In this document: in pieces, positions 11,496 through 24,810 of the stretch
Position numbering within the stretch: position 1 is the stretch's first letter
Layout: every line of letters begins with the position of its first letter
Assembly (NCBI GenBank): GCA_032622095.1
Contig: CP136066.1
Span: 58,432,609-58,496,608, forward strand
Reading direction: 5' to 3'
Origin: Siphonodentalium dalli
Taxonomy: Eukaryota > Mollusca > Scaphopoda > Gadilida > Siphonodentaliidae
DNA length: 64,000 nt
Notes under the pieces: model-generated
Databases searched by the model: none
Told to the model about the DNA's origin: nothing
Seen by the model: only the letters and a program-made list of their open reading frames with translations
Made by a program: the position numbers and the translations under genes

Positions 11496-11684
11496 CAGTA
11501 ATGCCCTAAATAATCAACTCCTTAACCCCAGCAGAATTATGGATAACTTTTCAGGATTTAGTCGGAAATATGGCTTGCTGAGAGCTTTCCAATGAATGGC
11601 AACAAGCCACATTTCCAACTAAATCCTTAAAAATGACCCATAATTCTGCTGTGGTTAAGGAGTCGATTATTTAGGGCATTACCT
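11496..11684. mobile_element. Fold-back TA MITE family E copy 3
   Basis: Ends CAGTAATGCCCTAAATAATC / GGGCATTAC, arms around a shortened centre. Upstream of WDR25. Confidence 0.75.
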
Positions 11685-11867
11685 TACTTGAGTTGTACAA
11701 CAGACTGTTACTTTGAAATTGTGTTAACGATTTTATTCATTCATGAAAAGTCATTTTTCACACCCAAATTCATTTTGTGTCAGCAATGATTGTGTTTGCG
11801 GAAAATAAAGTAAGGACCATGCCCGTGGACACATATCACATGTATGTAATTGGACTGCAATATAGTA

Positions 11868-12043
11868 CAGTAATGCCCTAAGTAATCGACTCCTTAAACA
11901 CAGCAAAATTATGGGTAACTTTTCAGGATTTAGTCGGAAATATGGCTTGTTGCCATTCATCGGAAAGCTCTCCCCGACTAAATCCTGAAATGTTACCCAA
12001 AATTCTGCTGTGTTTAAGGAGTCGATTACATAGGGCATTACTG
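11868..12043. mobile_element. Fold-back TA MITE family E copy 4
   Basis: TA flanks, ends CAGTAATGCCCTAAGTAATC / GGGCATTACTG, one arm shortened at the centre. Confidence 0.75.
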
Positions 12044-13176
12044 TATATATGCAATCAACATATTTGTTCTTGCATTTACTTTATGGCCTTATAAAATTGT
12101 AAGTGGCTAAACAACATACTGAATAAATTTGCTTTCACAGTGGTCGAAGTTACATGCATATGTAGCCAGTATGTCAACTGAAAACATCAACGGCAAGATG
12201 TACAAAGGTTGTGTATTATACACATGGGTGTATCCACAGCATATACTCAAGCAAGGCACACACAAAGAATTGTTTGTGTATTATGCCATTCTGCATGTAG
12301 CCATGGCTGACCGTTATTATTACTGTCTCACTATGGTGTGATTGTGTGATAGGATCATCATTTGCTGACCTCGGGTGTTAGATTGGCATTTAGATTAAAG
12401 GGCCACTTAATTTTCGAATCACCATATCACATTATATACAACATATTCCATATTATATACCACTTGAAAGAGGAAACTTCAAAACATCATTATCAACTTA
12501 TTTGGTCGAATAAACTATGAACGTGTTATTTTTGTCAAGGTACCGATGTGTGTTCTGTGCTTAATTTCGATCTGGTCTGTACTGCCAGTTTAGTATTCTC
12601 AATGGAAGGGGAATAACACTATCTCTTAGTTGTGAATTGTGATGCATTCTCGTGTAAATAACAGGGGAAGTCTTGGGGTGAATCTGAGAATCTCTATCAC
12701 TTGGTGGACACTCCTAAGCCACAGCTGTTCTGTATTCTGGTGGAATATATATAAATATATATAAATATATTTGGTTCCTCTTCCAAATAGTAAAAAATAT
12801 AGAATATGTTGTGTATTATATGATCTGGGCATTCAAAATTTAAGCGGGCCTTAATTAACAATTGTGAAAATAGGTGCTTTTTTCATTGTATATTGCACAT
12901 TATTTTTCCTTTTTGGCATTTTTATTTCTGGTATAGTTATATTGACCTTCTATCTATACTGTGAGTCAATGAAAACAATCTTGAATTCTATCCACACAGT
13001 TACTGAGACAATGATTGTGTTATCAACTGATCATCCCAAAACACGAAATGAGGATACATGACAGGATGCCCATGCAGATATGTCTTAATTGACGCTACAA
13101 AAGAAATGTTACACAGGTGTATAATACTTCATACATCTCGCCGCAAGGATTTTATTTGTTTTTGATTGAAATGTTA

Positions 13177-13487
13177 TGGGAGGCCGTTCTCACTGCCCAA
13201 TTGCGCTTAAGCAAAATCCAATTAATTAAGCACAATTCATTATGTGGACAGCAATTGTGCAAGTAAAAACTCTGTAAGTGCAATTATTTATCAGCATAAA
13301 CAAAACCCCCTTAATTCTTATAGAATAGTCTGCAGGGTGTTTATCTGGCCAAACCTTTGATCTTCGAGAGGGTGAAAATCTGTTATGGTTATTGCGCAAT
13401 TTAATTGCGCTTAAGCGCAACTGTATAGAGATGTAAGTAATTGTGCTTAAGCACACACAAGTCCATTTATTAATAAACGGCCTCCCA
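13177..13487. mobile_element. TA-flanked MITE (TGGGAGGCCGTT ends)
   Basis: Inverted ends TGGGAGGCCGTT / AACGGCCTCCCA with TA on both sides. The interior is rich in AATTGCGCTTAAGCGCAATT-type palindromes. A half copy with the same end begins near 13723. Confidence 0.7.
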
Positions 13488-13722
13488 TACAAGCACATGT
13501 GATGCTGCAGGCACGCCCTGTTATCAGGTCAAGCACATCCTACATTCAACTATTACAGCTGAAAATGGATAATGTATACAGAGAAGAAAGGCGGGAGTCG
13601 CCCAGAAAGTTGGCCGCATCCGGAATTGCAAGTTGATCACCCATCCAAGGACTAATTGAGCTCAACGTTGATTAACTTCGGTGATCACACAAAGCGTCTA
13701 ATGACTGTGACTATAAGAGATA

Positions 13723-13815
13723 TGGGAGGCCAAATTCACATTTATTAATAATTGCGCTGAAGCGCAATTCAATTGAGCTGAAGAGCAATTCAATTGCGAT
13801 GAAGTGCAGTCCCAT
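13723..13815. repeat. Half copy of the TGGGAGGCC MITE
   Basis: Starts TGGGAGGCCAAATTCACATT and contains AATTGCGCTGAAGCGCAATT palindromes. No right end found. Confidence 0.5.
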
Positions 13816-14368
13816 CGTCCTTCTATATAATTTACAAGGCGATCGCTACAGATATTGGTATTTTGTGAATTCGATAAATATAAACGAGGGATAATCGAAA
13901 ATCAGTTTTCACCATAATTTAAAAATCATTGATTCGGTAGAATGGAAGCTGATTGAGACTGAGAGAACCTCAAATTACATGATTTATTATGGGCCAATTT
14001 ATTATTTTGAATTTACCTTTTTTTTAGGTCCTGCATGAAATTAAAACAACCTTGCAGGTTCAGTATGTATGGTATAGAGTCTTATGTTTCTTCGATGAGA
14101 TATTTTAAGCAACTTAAATGTGAAATAATCTTCTTATCATCAGTAAATTGAAGAAACAAAGTTATCGAGTTCATAACCGGATATGTGACCGGTCGTAAAT
14201 GCGTCCGGAATTTTTCCAAATGGGGAGACAACTCGTGCAGCATGCAAACCGGAAACGCAACACCACATTTTTTCTGGAGCAATTTTCGTTAAAAATAACA
14301 CAAAATGCAACGAATTTGCACGATAACAGATTTATAAGACAGTAAAGAAGTGATTCTACGGTCTGAAT

Positions 14369-14458
14369 ATGGCCTACCCGAACAGAGGAGGGCCGCCTTT
14401 GCGACCAAGAGGCATTCTGAAGGTTGAAACATTTCCACCGAAAACGCCCCCTGGCGAC
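14369..14458 (+). CDS. Candidate first exon of the plus-strand SR-rich gene
   Basis: An ATG at 14369 opens a 30-codon frame beginning MAYPNRGGPPLRPRGILK, rich in Pro, Gly and Arg like the next recognised exon. Two GT donors keep phase 0: GAAG|GTTGAA after 14422 and GGCGAC|GTTCAG after 14458. Either would join in frame to the exon at 27508, which starts AAT ACT GCT GAG. The reading frame hits a stop just beyond the second donor. The sequence around the ATG is more GC-rich and CpG-containing than its surroundings, as expected near a promoter. No transcript evidence is available, so this exon is an inference from composition and phase, and the intron would be 13 kb. Confidence 0.55.
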
Positions 14459-14562
14459 GTTCAGTTTTTATGAAAAATGGGTTGTTTTTTTGTTATCAGA
14501 TCTGGCAAATGTGAAAATTTAGCAAAATTAATTGACATCGCCTATCTTAGATGAATTCAGGT

Positions 14563-16229
14563 TAGAGTTGTAACGATGTCGGTTTTAAAACCGCGGTTTC
14601 GGTGTTGAGACAACACCGAGAAACCGAACCGAGCAAAATACCACATTTAGTGATTTACGGTGATCGGTAAAGTCCGTTCCATGATCCGAATTTTGCATCT
14701 GAATTCCAAAGACAAGAAGAAATTAGTCTAGAATTATACAGTGATTGTGTTTGCATTGCCAAACAAAAGTTAAACTGAAATGAGGCAGCATGTCATTGCA
14801 AAAATGAGAATGCGAACCAAGGCCAAATTTAATAAATTGTTTGTTTGTCCACACCCCTACCCAAAAATTTTCAGGTGGGTAGGTAGGTAGGGATTTTTTT
14901 TTTTTGCAAGGTGGAATGGCATATTTAGGGTCCCCTCCATGGTGCAGGCCGAGGGTATCAATATTAATAAATAGTCGGGGATTAATTTGATAACAAATTA
15001 AAAATTTAATAGTTGGAAAAACACAACAAGAACAATAAATAATTATGCTGTTCAGTCACAGTTGTTGGAGTTTCTGACCGAAAATGAGCTTCTCAGACAA
15101 CATACCACTACTGAAAAAAAAAATAAATATTAAATAATTTTTTATTTTTTTTTTAATTTAAAAAAAAAAAAAAAAATCTCAATCTCAATAAAAGAATTTC
15201 CAGTCGGCCGTTAAAATCGAGTCGGTCGGGGCGAGGACAAACATATACCTTTTTAATTATGGCCTAAGAAGAAATGTTATACCACGTGGGAAATGGTCCG
15301 GAAACTTTTTGTTCTGGAACCTACGGATCGATGAATGGCCACATGAACTACATGACTTTTGTCACCTTTATTGTCAACTTTCTTTGAATAAGTGTGCACT
15401 TATTCTTTGAATAAGTGTGCACTTAATTTGAATTGATGACGTGTGCATGATGAAACATTTCGTTCTGTGTGGAAATAATAAAATCGGTAGTCAGAACTGC
15501 AATTTCTGAAACTTCATTCTCCCGGCTAATCGGTCAATAAAATTGAACTTTTATCTATAACGTTCAACGAAATATTAGGAATTTGAGCCGGCCAATTGCC
15601 ATGTACACATACGTGCACTTATTTGTGTCTTGTTGATCTTGGCAGTTATTTTTGCGCATATCGGTATCTCTCGCCCACAAACTGAGCGGGAACATCAAAC
15701 ACGTAATTACGTCATCGTTGTCCGGGAACTGGGCACAAGTCATGCTACATCGTAACTGATTGATTACGGTACCACGACCTTGTCTTTAAACAATTCAACG
15801 CAGTATTGATTATAAATGATATCGGTATCAATATGTCGCACGGGACTTCATCTTGTATGCATGAAACGTCGCTGTATTTGCGTTTCACTTTTATGTTTTG
15901 ATTTTGGTATGGGGGAAATATTTGTGTATAGTCGGAAACAAGTTTAGGGTCAGCGTCAAGAAATATAGTCAGTCGGGCACAACTATTTTGTGTGTGCTTA
16001 AACTTGATGGTTCAATATGACTTTTATCTCACATTCTCATTAAAGTTCATGAATTAGCAACACAGCAAACTGTTCCTCAACTTATCATGACCCTCTGTAA
16101 CTGGTAGTGCCTGTTTTGTCCAGTTGTGTTAGATTAATTGCTATATGTTAAGTGATTGCTTACTAAAACCGAAACCGAGGTTTTTTTACCCCAAAAAAAT
16201 GAAGTAAATTCTATAACCGTCCAACACTA
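14563..16229. mobile_element. hAT-like non-autonomous element
   Basis: Flanked by an 8-bp duplication ATTCAGGT (14555-14562, 16230-16237). Termini are TAGAGTTGTAACG at the left and an imperfect complement (CCGTCCAACACTA) at the right. The subterminal sequence is rich in inverted ACCGAAACC/GGTTTCGG motifs. No transposase frame was found in 1667 bp. It sits directly after the candidate first exon of the SR-rich gene, in its intron. Confidence 0.8.
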
Positions 16230-16279
16230 ATTCAGGTATAAATTATGGTACTCTGCAGCTGGTGATACTGGTAGGTTTC

Positions 16280-16690
16280 ATGCACCACAACAAAAACGCA
16301 GAAATGGGTTCAAATGCACGAGGGGAAGTCGGTAGCCTAGTGTTTTGACTTTTGGTCTCTCGTGCTGGCAGACCGGGAATCGCAACATGGTCAATGTATT
16401 CTGACAAAAATCGGAACTTTAAGGCTAAAAAGTCTCTTTCAAGATCACTGAATATGTACAGATCCGAATGCAAAATGCTGACTACCCCCCCCCCCCCCCC
16501 CCCCCCCCCCACCACCATTAGTAGCATTACAACATTTGTCCATGGCTGACCCTTGTACACGTCCCAGGGTGTGCACATTAAAGAACCCTACTGGAGTCAC
16601 CACAGGGTTATAAAGTTACTTGTCCATGGTGGCACCTCGACCAGTGCGTCTGTAACCAGAATTGGTTCCTGCACTGAAATATTTACAGAT
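16280..16690 (+). repeat. Possible tRNA-like SINE with a 26-nt poly-C tract
   Basis: A weak tRNA-like head (GGTAGCCTAGTG ... GGGAATCGCAAC) and a GTGTGCACATTAAAGAACCC block common in invertebrate interspersed repeats. An uninterrupted run of 26 C residues lies at 16485-16510. Assignment is tentative. Confidence 0.35.
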
Positions 16691-16727
16691 ACAGACAGAT
16701 GCGCATCAAAAAAGACTTAGTGTCTTA

Positions 16728-17997
16728 CTCTCGGGATCCAAATAAGCGTACCCGTACGCTTAACTATTTTCAAGGAGAAATCCCCCCTGTACGCTGCTTA
16801 TTTGGGACCCTACATTTATTAATTTCTGGGGGTATAAAATTTACACCATGTTGTCAATATCACGACCATGAATCACAGGACTTATTCTACAATTAAAATG
16901 TTTTTTTTAACCCCAAAATCAGTTCCATAATCACAATTTATACTGAAAAAACGATGTGCCTCGAAAATAGGCAACGCGAAACCCCAAAAAAGGGCTAAAA
17001 GTTACCAGTGTTTTCTGCATACAAATAATTTCTTGAGAAGCATTAAAGTATATCCCTTTAATATTGAGATATTTAAAGAACACAATTTCATACTTTTTCT
17101 GTTTTAATGCAATATTTGGTGAGAGAAATGTAAAATAGATCGTAAAACTTCGAAAAAAATCGATAGTTGATCAAATTAGGCTTAATGTAAAATTGTAAAC
17201 TGAGTATGGTTCTGGACAAGAACGCTACTAGTACACAAGTTTCAACCTAAATATATTAATCATTTGAATTATACAGTGAGTGAATTACTAGAGTTAACTG
17301 TCACTCTTTGATTGATTTTATTGACAATGATAATAACACATATATCAATACCATAGATTGCTGAGTGATATATAACTTAAAAGGAGCAAACACATATAAT
17401 TGTACATAGTTTGTTCTGCCTCAGATATCTTTTTATTTGTGATGTTAATAATGGGGTGTTTTGTGCAACACAACTGAAAATCATACTAGTAGTCACTTTT
17501 GAAATGTTACTTTGAAACATGTGTCTGGTATATAATCATATAGTTTCTTCCTTATGCAATGATGCTGCAAAGTAAATGATTTATTAACCACTGCAGAATT
17601 ATGGGAATTTTTTCTTACTGTAATTGATTTGAAAATCATGTGTCTTGCAATCATTTTATATCAGAGTTTTAAAAGCTAAAATCATGAAAAAATTCCAATA
17701 TTCTACTGTGGCTATTAAGGAACCATTCATTTTAAACATCAATGTATTATCCAAAAATCTGGGTGACACTTGGTATTAGTTCAAAATGAATTGACCAATT
17801 ATTAGGTTAAATTTTTCTCCAATGATCTCTGTATGAGAACATATGAAACTAACCACATTTTTTTACCCATACTTAGTGTTGATTTGTGAAAATTCCCCCC
17901 TGTACTATTATTGCGCCCCCGTACTATTATTTATTTTAAAGGAAATTTCACCCCTGTACTATTATTCCGCCCCCTACTATTATTTGGATCCCGAGAG
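16728..17997. mobile_element. TA-flanked DNA element (CTCTCGGGATCCAAATAA ends)
   Basis: Eighteen-bp perfect inverted ends CTCTCGGGATCCAAATAA with TA on both sides, Tc1/mariner-type. The right part has three imperfect copies of a CCCCTGTACTATTATT motif. No transposase frame in 1270 bp. Confidence 0.8.
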
Positions 17998-18392
17998 TAA
18001 TGACAATAGTGTTACATTGTATAATTGCACTCAATTCAACTAGCAGCCCTAAAATTTCAGAATGTTTTTTCGGCAATTGGCTACAGCAACCCTTTTCCGT
18101 AGCCCAGTTTGTTTCAGCGATTCAGGGTGCTGCCAACTTTCGGAGCGACTCCTGGCTCCCGCACTTCTTTCTCACAACATTCATAAAAAATTACAGTGTT
18201 GCATCATGTGCGGAGGCATCTTTTTTGTTGCCTGTAACAAAATATTTTTTGTACAATATTGTTGCAATCCACTGCACACGATGCAACAAACAACAAAATC
18301 GTGACGTTGACAAAAGTATCTCATATTCCACTTAAAAATAAAATAACTTTTTACTAATTGTAACCTAAAGTTGTATAATATATACCATTAAG

Positions 18393-19696
18393 CAGGGTTT
18401 TCGCTAGGCCGGTGGGTTTCCATAAAATGGACCCAGTTTTTGGTGCCAAATGAAAAAATGGAGAAGAGGGAAGGTAAATCGATATAAAAAGAGTTCTTTT
18501 GTACAGGTACGGTTGTGTATTTTATTTCAAATCACTGGTCACCAATGCCTGAAACTGCAACAGATCATAGGAAAGCGGACATGTGTGTTTTACCATTGTC
18601 TATTTAAATTTCATCTGAATCAAATTTAAAGAGTCATTTCTTAAAATGAGGGAAACGTTAAAGATACGGTTGGCCTTGGCGGTGGGTATCCTGTGAAAAA
18701 TTTTCCACCCGTCAAAAACCGCCACAAACAGAAAGAACATAAAAATGTAGACAGGCTTTGTCCGTATACAAATAAGAAATGTCGCATAAACAGTATGTTA
18801 TTGTCATATGTTTGACTATTGTTATGTAAACAAGAGCATAAAAAGTAACATTTCTGGTGTTTGTTTATATTATGATGGTAAACATAAAGAGCGTTCTTTG
18901 TTGGATAATTCCTGATATGGAACTAATAAAGAGCGTTTATGCCATTTGTGTGTGATTAGCCAGTAGCATTGTGCTGTCTTCTGTAACACAATCAGGCTTT
19001 TGCTTAGGTAAAATATAGTATGTCTTTATGATAACATGCTGTTTACGCGATGGTCATGGTATATATGAACGAAACTGTATGCGTTTTTATGTTTACGGTG
19101 ATTGGAACAAATATGAATATTTTCGACAACTAAGGCCGCACGTGCCTTTAAATGAAAAAATATCAGGATAAATGGCAAATAGAAACTTAACTTTTCGTAT
19201 AAAAAGTATGGTTTTGGCGAGAAAGACCATGTGGTGGACAGGTTGCAGGAAAACCCGTGGCATGTGTGCAGACAATGTTGAATATGAATATGAGATATTT
19301 TTGAGCTATCATCTTGTATGCACTGTACAAAAAATTATGAATTCAAATTATTTTTTCATAAATAGTATTGCTCAGGATTTATATAGTTATCTGATATTAC
19401 AAGATGACCAGGGTTGTCTTCTGCTCATATTAGTAGATGATAAAGTCAGTTAACTGTCTAAATATTAAATTTTTTATGGAAGTAGCATGTAACCAGGTGT
19501 TACGTGATGTAATTTTCAAATTACGGGGGTGTTTTTATAGTCCAATACAACTGCCCAGCTCTATTCTCTGGGTGCAATGAAATAGTGTGGGTTTCTTTTT
19601 GGACATAGAATTTCAAAATCTGCATACGATGGGCCAACACCATGGTCCTATCCTGGGTTCTAAGGACTCGACATTTTAACCCTAGTGGAAACCCTG
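18393..19696. mobile_element. hAT-like non-autonomous element (CAGGGTTTTCGCTAG ends)
   Basis: The left end CAGGGTTTTCGCTAGGCC and right end CTAGTGGAAACCCTG are inverted. The flanks share CATTAAG (18386-18392, 19697-19703), one base short of a perfect 8-bp duplication. 1.3 kb with no transposase recognised. Confidence 0.7.
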
Positions 19697-19774
19697 CATT
19701 AAGTTCATTATAATATAGCTGACAACCCTGTGGTTGAAAAAATTTATCGAATATGTAATACTAGTAGTGTTTAC

Positions 19775-20510
19775 TAGAGATCGGTGGTATTGAAATTTCA
19801 ATCTCGGTATCGGTAAATTTTCATTGATTTACCTCGGTAACGGTACCGTAATCGGTATTGCTATTAAATTATAAAACCAGAGTAGAGATTTCCGGTAAAT
19901 TGCGGTAATTCAAGTTTTTAACTGAACAATATACATGTATATATGTCCACGTTCCATGTATTTACTACATTCATGACAACAACTAAATTAGGCAACAAAA
20001 TTACAAGTGATTTCACACATCTCTTTGATGATTTACACACATGCTGTCGCACTGCTTTTGAAAAGAATAAGAGATTGCATCAATTTATGAATGTTCGTGC
20101 GATGTCATGAAAATCGGCAAACCATGACAATTTCCAAACTGCAGAAGCCCAAACCCATCGGGCGGTTCATATTCTCCTCCTTGCAGCGTAATATACCATC
20201 CATGCATAATGTATATAAGAGACCCTCTTATTTATAGCAGGCTAGCTATAGCACATGGTGCTCAAGCATTAATTTAAAGTTATCACGCGATCTTTTTCTG
20301 GTCATTATTCTCGTTACTTACGGTCAACCGGTCATGCATTTTTCATGACCTGTCTCGGCCGTGGTGACAAGGACACACACACAAGTTGGCAACACATGAA
20401 AATATTTCATTACCGAAAATACGATATTTCTATTTTTGATTCGGTACAGTAAATCGTTATTACACTGATACCGATACCGCACGGTAAATACCAAGTACCG
20501 CCCATCTATA
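19775..20510. mobile_element. hAT-like MITE (TAGAGATCGG ends)
   Basis: A perfect 8-bp duplication GTGTTTAC at 19767-19774 and 20511-20518 encloses imperfect inverted ends (TAGAGATCGGTGG against TATAGATGGGCGG). Internal sequence is rich in CGGTA/TACCG motifs. No coding frame. Confidence 0.75.
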
Positions 20511-20518
20511 GTGTTTAC

Positions 20519-21797
20519 ATACCGATCCTGCAGCTTGTTGTTTATCGTGGGCCTAAAATTGCTAAAAGTAGCAAATATTGACCAAAAAGTTTAGCTTATT
20601 ATATCAGACCTCGCTTGGGGTAAGTCCTAAACACATAATACCTTCATTTCTGGTAACCTGCCTATTCACCAGACCGCCCGCCATAAACTTTTTATTTGCA
20701 AAACGAAACAAATTCCGAATTTTCCAATTTACAGACTGAAAATTCACAATCTCATTTTCTCAACTTGACTTTATTCTTCCAGTTTCTATTAGTTAAGTTG
20801 TTGATTTTAATTCAGTGAGTCATTAGTCTAATTAACTTGTAAAATCGTGCTCACAAAACAAACCGAACCAGGGTTAGTGATTCCTCGAAATAGGAAAATT
20901 TAACCCAATATAAAACAAAATTTTAGACTTATGGGTACCAGATTTACTATATAGAGGTTCTGTCCTACAGGTTTAGTATGAACTGGTATGTACACTGTTG
21001 TTTTATTTATTAGTTCATTAAGGTTTAAATATCTTATTTTTGAAATTCATTTGATAGTGTCATTATTTCAATTTGAAAATTTCCCACTTTACCCTGCTAC
21101 GGTATCTATTTTTCCCCTCGCCCTTTCCCCAAAATACCCAAGATTATCCCTGTCAGATCTGCTAGAGTTTGGCATACTATGGTTCTGGTATTGGCGAGGC
21201 TTGTGTCCAATGTGGGGAAGGTGGTGGTGTTGTGAAGGCTTCCATAAGACAAAATTTCAAGACAGTAACTCCAATATGCAAGATTTGTACAAAGAGCGGT
21301 CTGATTCCTGTTATTGCCAGGCCATATATCAATAAATAAATAAACACTGAAATAAAAGAATATAAAATAAAATACATTGCGAGTTCAGAATCATTACAAT
21401 ATTATATCTAGACAGACTATATATAACGTTTACCTGTATATGCAATACATTGAGGGCTGTTAATACCTTGTGCATTATGGGAATTGGAGACAATTAAGTA
21501 ACAGGCTTTTTTACCATTCTGAATTAAAATACATGTATGTTTTTATTCACATGCAAGGTGTATTTTCAATATTCGCCTCAAGTTTTGGAAAGCCCAGAGC
21601 TGAAATTAGCAGCTGACAATCAATTTATTGGAGGACATAATGCAACAAATTGATCTGTTCTCCTGCTATAATTTTATTCCATGTAAATTGTGACCAGAAA
21701 TATTTCACGATTGATACTGAAGATTTTTTCAGGCTATACTTTTATCAACTTCCATATTTCCATTTTTAGATATTTTTTTGACTGCATGTACAATTCC
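20519..21797. other. Intronic stretch, no gene seen
   Basis: Only short chance frames. A segment near 20690-20770 resembles 52890-52975 (CTGAAAATTCACAATCTCAT / CTGAAAATTGCCAATCTCAT), an uncharacterised repeat. Confidence 0.4.
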
Positions 21798-22222
21798 ATA
21801 ACCCTTTCAGTACCAGGGGCCGATCTCATCGGCCCTAATTTACGGTCTGTAAAATCGGCCCTAAAAAATATAAAAAATATAAAAAATGTTCGTTTTTTAA
21901 AGATTTTTTTGGGTTGAAATTTTTTTGGGTATGCTTAAGCATGCTATAGTGAATTTAAAAACAAACTGGATAAAACCTTAGGGGCATGTTATAACTCAAA
22001 ACTATCACCAAGTATTCATAGTAATAATTTTGATGCCCATGAAAAAGAATATAAGAAAAAATTATTAAAATTGTAAAAAAAATAATAAAATAATAACAAA
22101 AGATGAAAAATTGTTAGGCCAATGCATTCTCTTATATAGGTCGCCTCGCATATATACGAGAATGCATTGGCACAGGGTATATGGGTTGATAAAAAAATCG
22201 GACCTGGCACTGAAAGGGTTAA
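21798..22222. mobile_element. TTAA MITE family B copy 1
   Basis: The left end is CCCTTTCAGTACCAGGGGCC and the right end is GGACCTGGCACTGAAAGGG then TTAA; the left flank reads ATAA. Internal sequence carries a shortened version of the same CCAATGCATTCTCTTATATA hairpin at 22118-22175. Confidence 0.75.
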
Positions 22223-22383
22223 TGGCTGTGAGTAGTAAATCTAGTATTCAACGCTAATGTCTAACTAAAGCTAAAGTATTAATTCAATTATTTCGTGTGA
22301 CTATATATATAAGTTTAGGCCTGGATTGTATCTGTTAGAAATGGGAAATGAAATTATACCAGACCACCATTCAGCCTTCATAA

Positions 22384-22485
22384 TTGGCTACGGCAATCAG
22401 CATTGCCGAAGCAATTTGCTGAAGCAAACTGGGCCACGGCATACTGTTGCCGTAGCGGATTGCCGAAGCCAAACAATCTGAATTA
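22384..22485. repeat. Imperfect palindrome repeat (GGCTACGGCAA)
   Basis: Inverted arms GGCTACGGCAATCAGCATTG / GTTGCCGTAGCGGATTGCCG. Related fragments (GGCTACAGCAACCC, GGCTACGGAAATCC) occur near 18076 and 28863. Confidence 0.45.
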
Positions 22486-24810
22486 AGAGGGCTGACCATT
22501 TGTCACTGCGGGTTAAAATTTCTATAAATTTGTTTTTAAGTCTAAAGTGAATTACAATTATCGTATCGAGAGAGAAAAATCGCGACATGTATCATATCAT
22601 AGCAAGGGTGTATCTTTACAGCCTTATTTAGAAGGGCACTAATCCCACTGAGAATGTAAATTATGAATTTGTACAGGCAACTGTCAAGCTAATGCTATTA
22701 ATTTTTATGTGTACCCATACCATGTATGGTACACATAATGCCGACGTCCGGATCAACCATCCGTCGTTCGTCCGTCCGTCTGTCCGTCCGTCTGTCCGTC
22801 TGTCCGTAGACACTTGCTATCCGATTCATTTACTTGAATATTTTTTATCGGATCTTGTTAAAATTTTATGTGCATGTTTATGATGACATACTCCTCACCT
22901 GTATAGTTTTTGGTATCGATCGGTTGATCGGTTTATAAATTATTAACACTTTGCATCCGCACATAGGCATGAGCTATCCGATGCTGTAACCAAAGTATTT
23001 TTTGTCCGATTGTTTTCATATTTGATATGTAGGTTTATAATGACACACCCCTCACCTGTATAGTTTTTGGTATCGATTGGTTGATTGGTTTAGAAAATAA
23101 TTAACCCTGCACACAAATGCTATCTGATGCATCTAAGTCAAACTGTTTTCTTCTGATATGCCTCATATTTCTTACCTTGGTTTTTCTTAGCACGTTTTTC
23201 ATCTTTATGGTTTCTGCTCTTGTTTTTAAATAGAATTCATCCAAGCTGTGTTGACTTAAATATTTTTCATCTGATCAGCACCAAATTTGGTACATATGGT
23301 CCTCACCCCGAAATATAGATCAGGTTCAAATTTTAGTTTGATCTGGTATATTTTAACAGAGTTATGGCCATTTAAAATTCAAGTAGCTGATAATCTAATT
23401 AATGCCTGCAGGCACTGTTAGCTTAGAAGAGGAGATCTTATTACACAGCCAGTGCCTTATTGGAAATGAGTTTTGTTTAGCTTGACATTAGGTAAATACC
23501 ATGGCTCACAGAGTAAACTCTCTTTAGACACATATCACAGTGATAGTGCATGGTTCTCTCCTGTATGGACCAGAACACCTGATCAAACAAATCTCTCAAC
23601 ACTAATAAAATTTCTCTCCTGACTCTCAGACTCAGACTCTATCACACACAGTGTGCTAGCATCTCTAAAAAATTGACAAGACCATGATTGATGACTATCT
23701 GGTCCATTCTGTGTTCTGTACAAAATTAATTTAACCCCTTTGTTGAAACAGGTTCATGACATTAGAGACTGACTTATTGTATGGGTTTCTAAATCCAATG
23801 ACATGCTTTTTATAGACTTCTTGTGTTATCAGTTCATTATTTTGGGTAAGATTAACCCCATTCTATCCGATTTTATGACTCAAATATTTCCATTGATTAT
23901 GTTTATAGTTCTTGGCATAGTTTATGATAACACACCCCTAACCTGCACAGTGAGGGTCATTTAGTTTATTTGCTCAAAAATATTAACATCCTCCACCAAT
24001 CCTGTTGACACAATGTGATAACTAAATATTTTTCACTTGATCACTATATAAATAATTGCATCCATGTTAATGATGAAACATGCATTCTTCACCTGTATAA
24101 ATTTTGGTATCGATTGAATGATTTTGATAATATATTAACAGTAACTTCAATTATATTTCCGCTGTTAGGTACATTATGTCTTTCCAATGATCAGCTTAGA
24201 AGAAAATTAACCCACCCCATTCCATAGTCATACACTATGCTATTCATTGTAATGAATCTAATATTTTCAATCTGACCAATCTCATATCCTACCTCTAGCT
24301 ATCTGAAAATTCTGCATAAAATCATTTGATATCCAATCATTATCAATCATTTTATATCCAGGTCTATACATCCCTCACTTGTATAGTTGGTCAGGTATTG
24401 ATTAGTTTTTGAATCGGGAACTATTAACTCTTTTGTCCCATCTAAATGATCCCAAGAATTTTTAATATGCAGCTAACACAAAACATAATAAAAAAAAATA
24501 ACAATATTAAAAAAATCATATGTTTTGTCTCACATTCCAGTGTAATAAGCAAATAACTAACTATTTTGTCTTTAACTGCTATGGTGCTTCTCTCTGACTA
24601 TGGATTGAGCTTAATTAGCTTTATCACTCTATAAGACTTATCTGTGTTGAAGTGACTTGATATGTTAATGAAATGGAATGCCACATCCGTGTTCCTATTC
24701 TGTTTATGTGAGCAAGGTGCCCAATAAGTCTGATTCCACTTGTGACCTTAATAGTAAGGTGTCAATTATTGAAACTTTTGCACTCGTGAAAAGGTTGGTG
24801 TAAGGATTTA

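Larger units (their letters stand above)
11088..13176. other. Intergenic stretch between divergent genes, no gene seen
   Basis: Apart from the two fold-back MITEs (11496, 11868), this holds an inverted repeat related to 36757-36830 (GGAAGGATAGAACT...TTCTATCCTTCCAT) near 11370-11420 and an ATATATAAATATAT run near 12746. No convincing exon on either strand. Confidence 0.5.

Noticed and set aside
16243-16578. Minus-strand 111-codon frame with poly-Gly
   Set aside because: Created by the 26-nt C run in a repeat; no splice context or homology.
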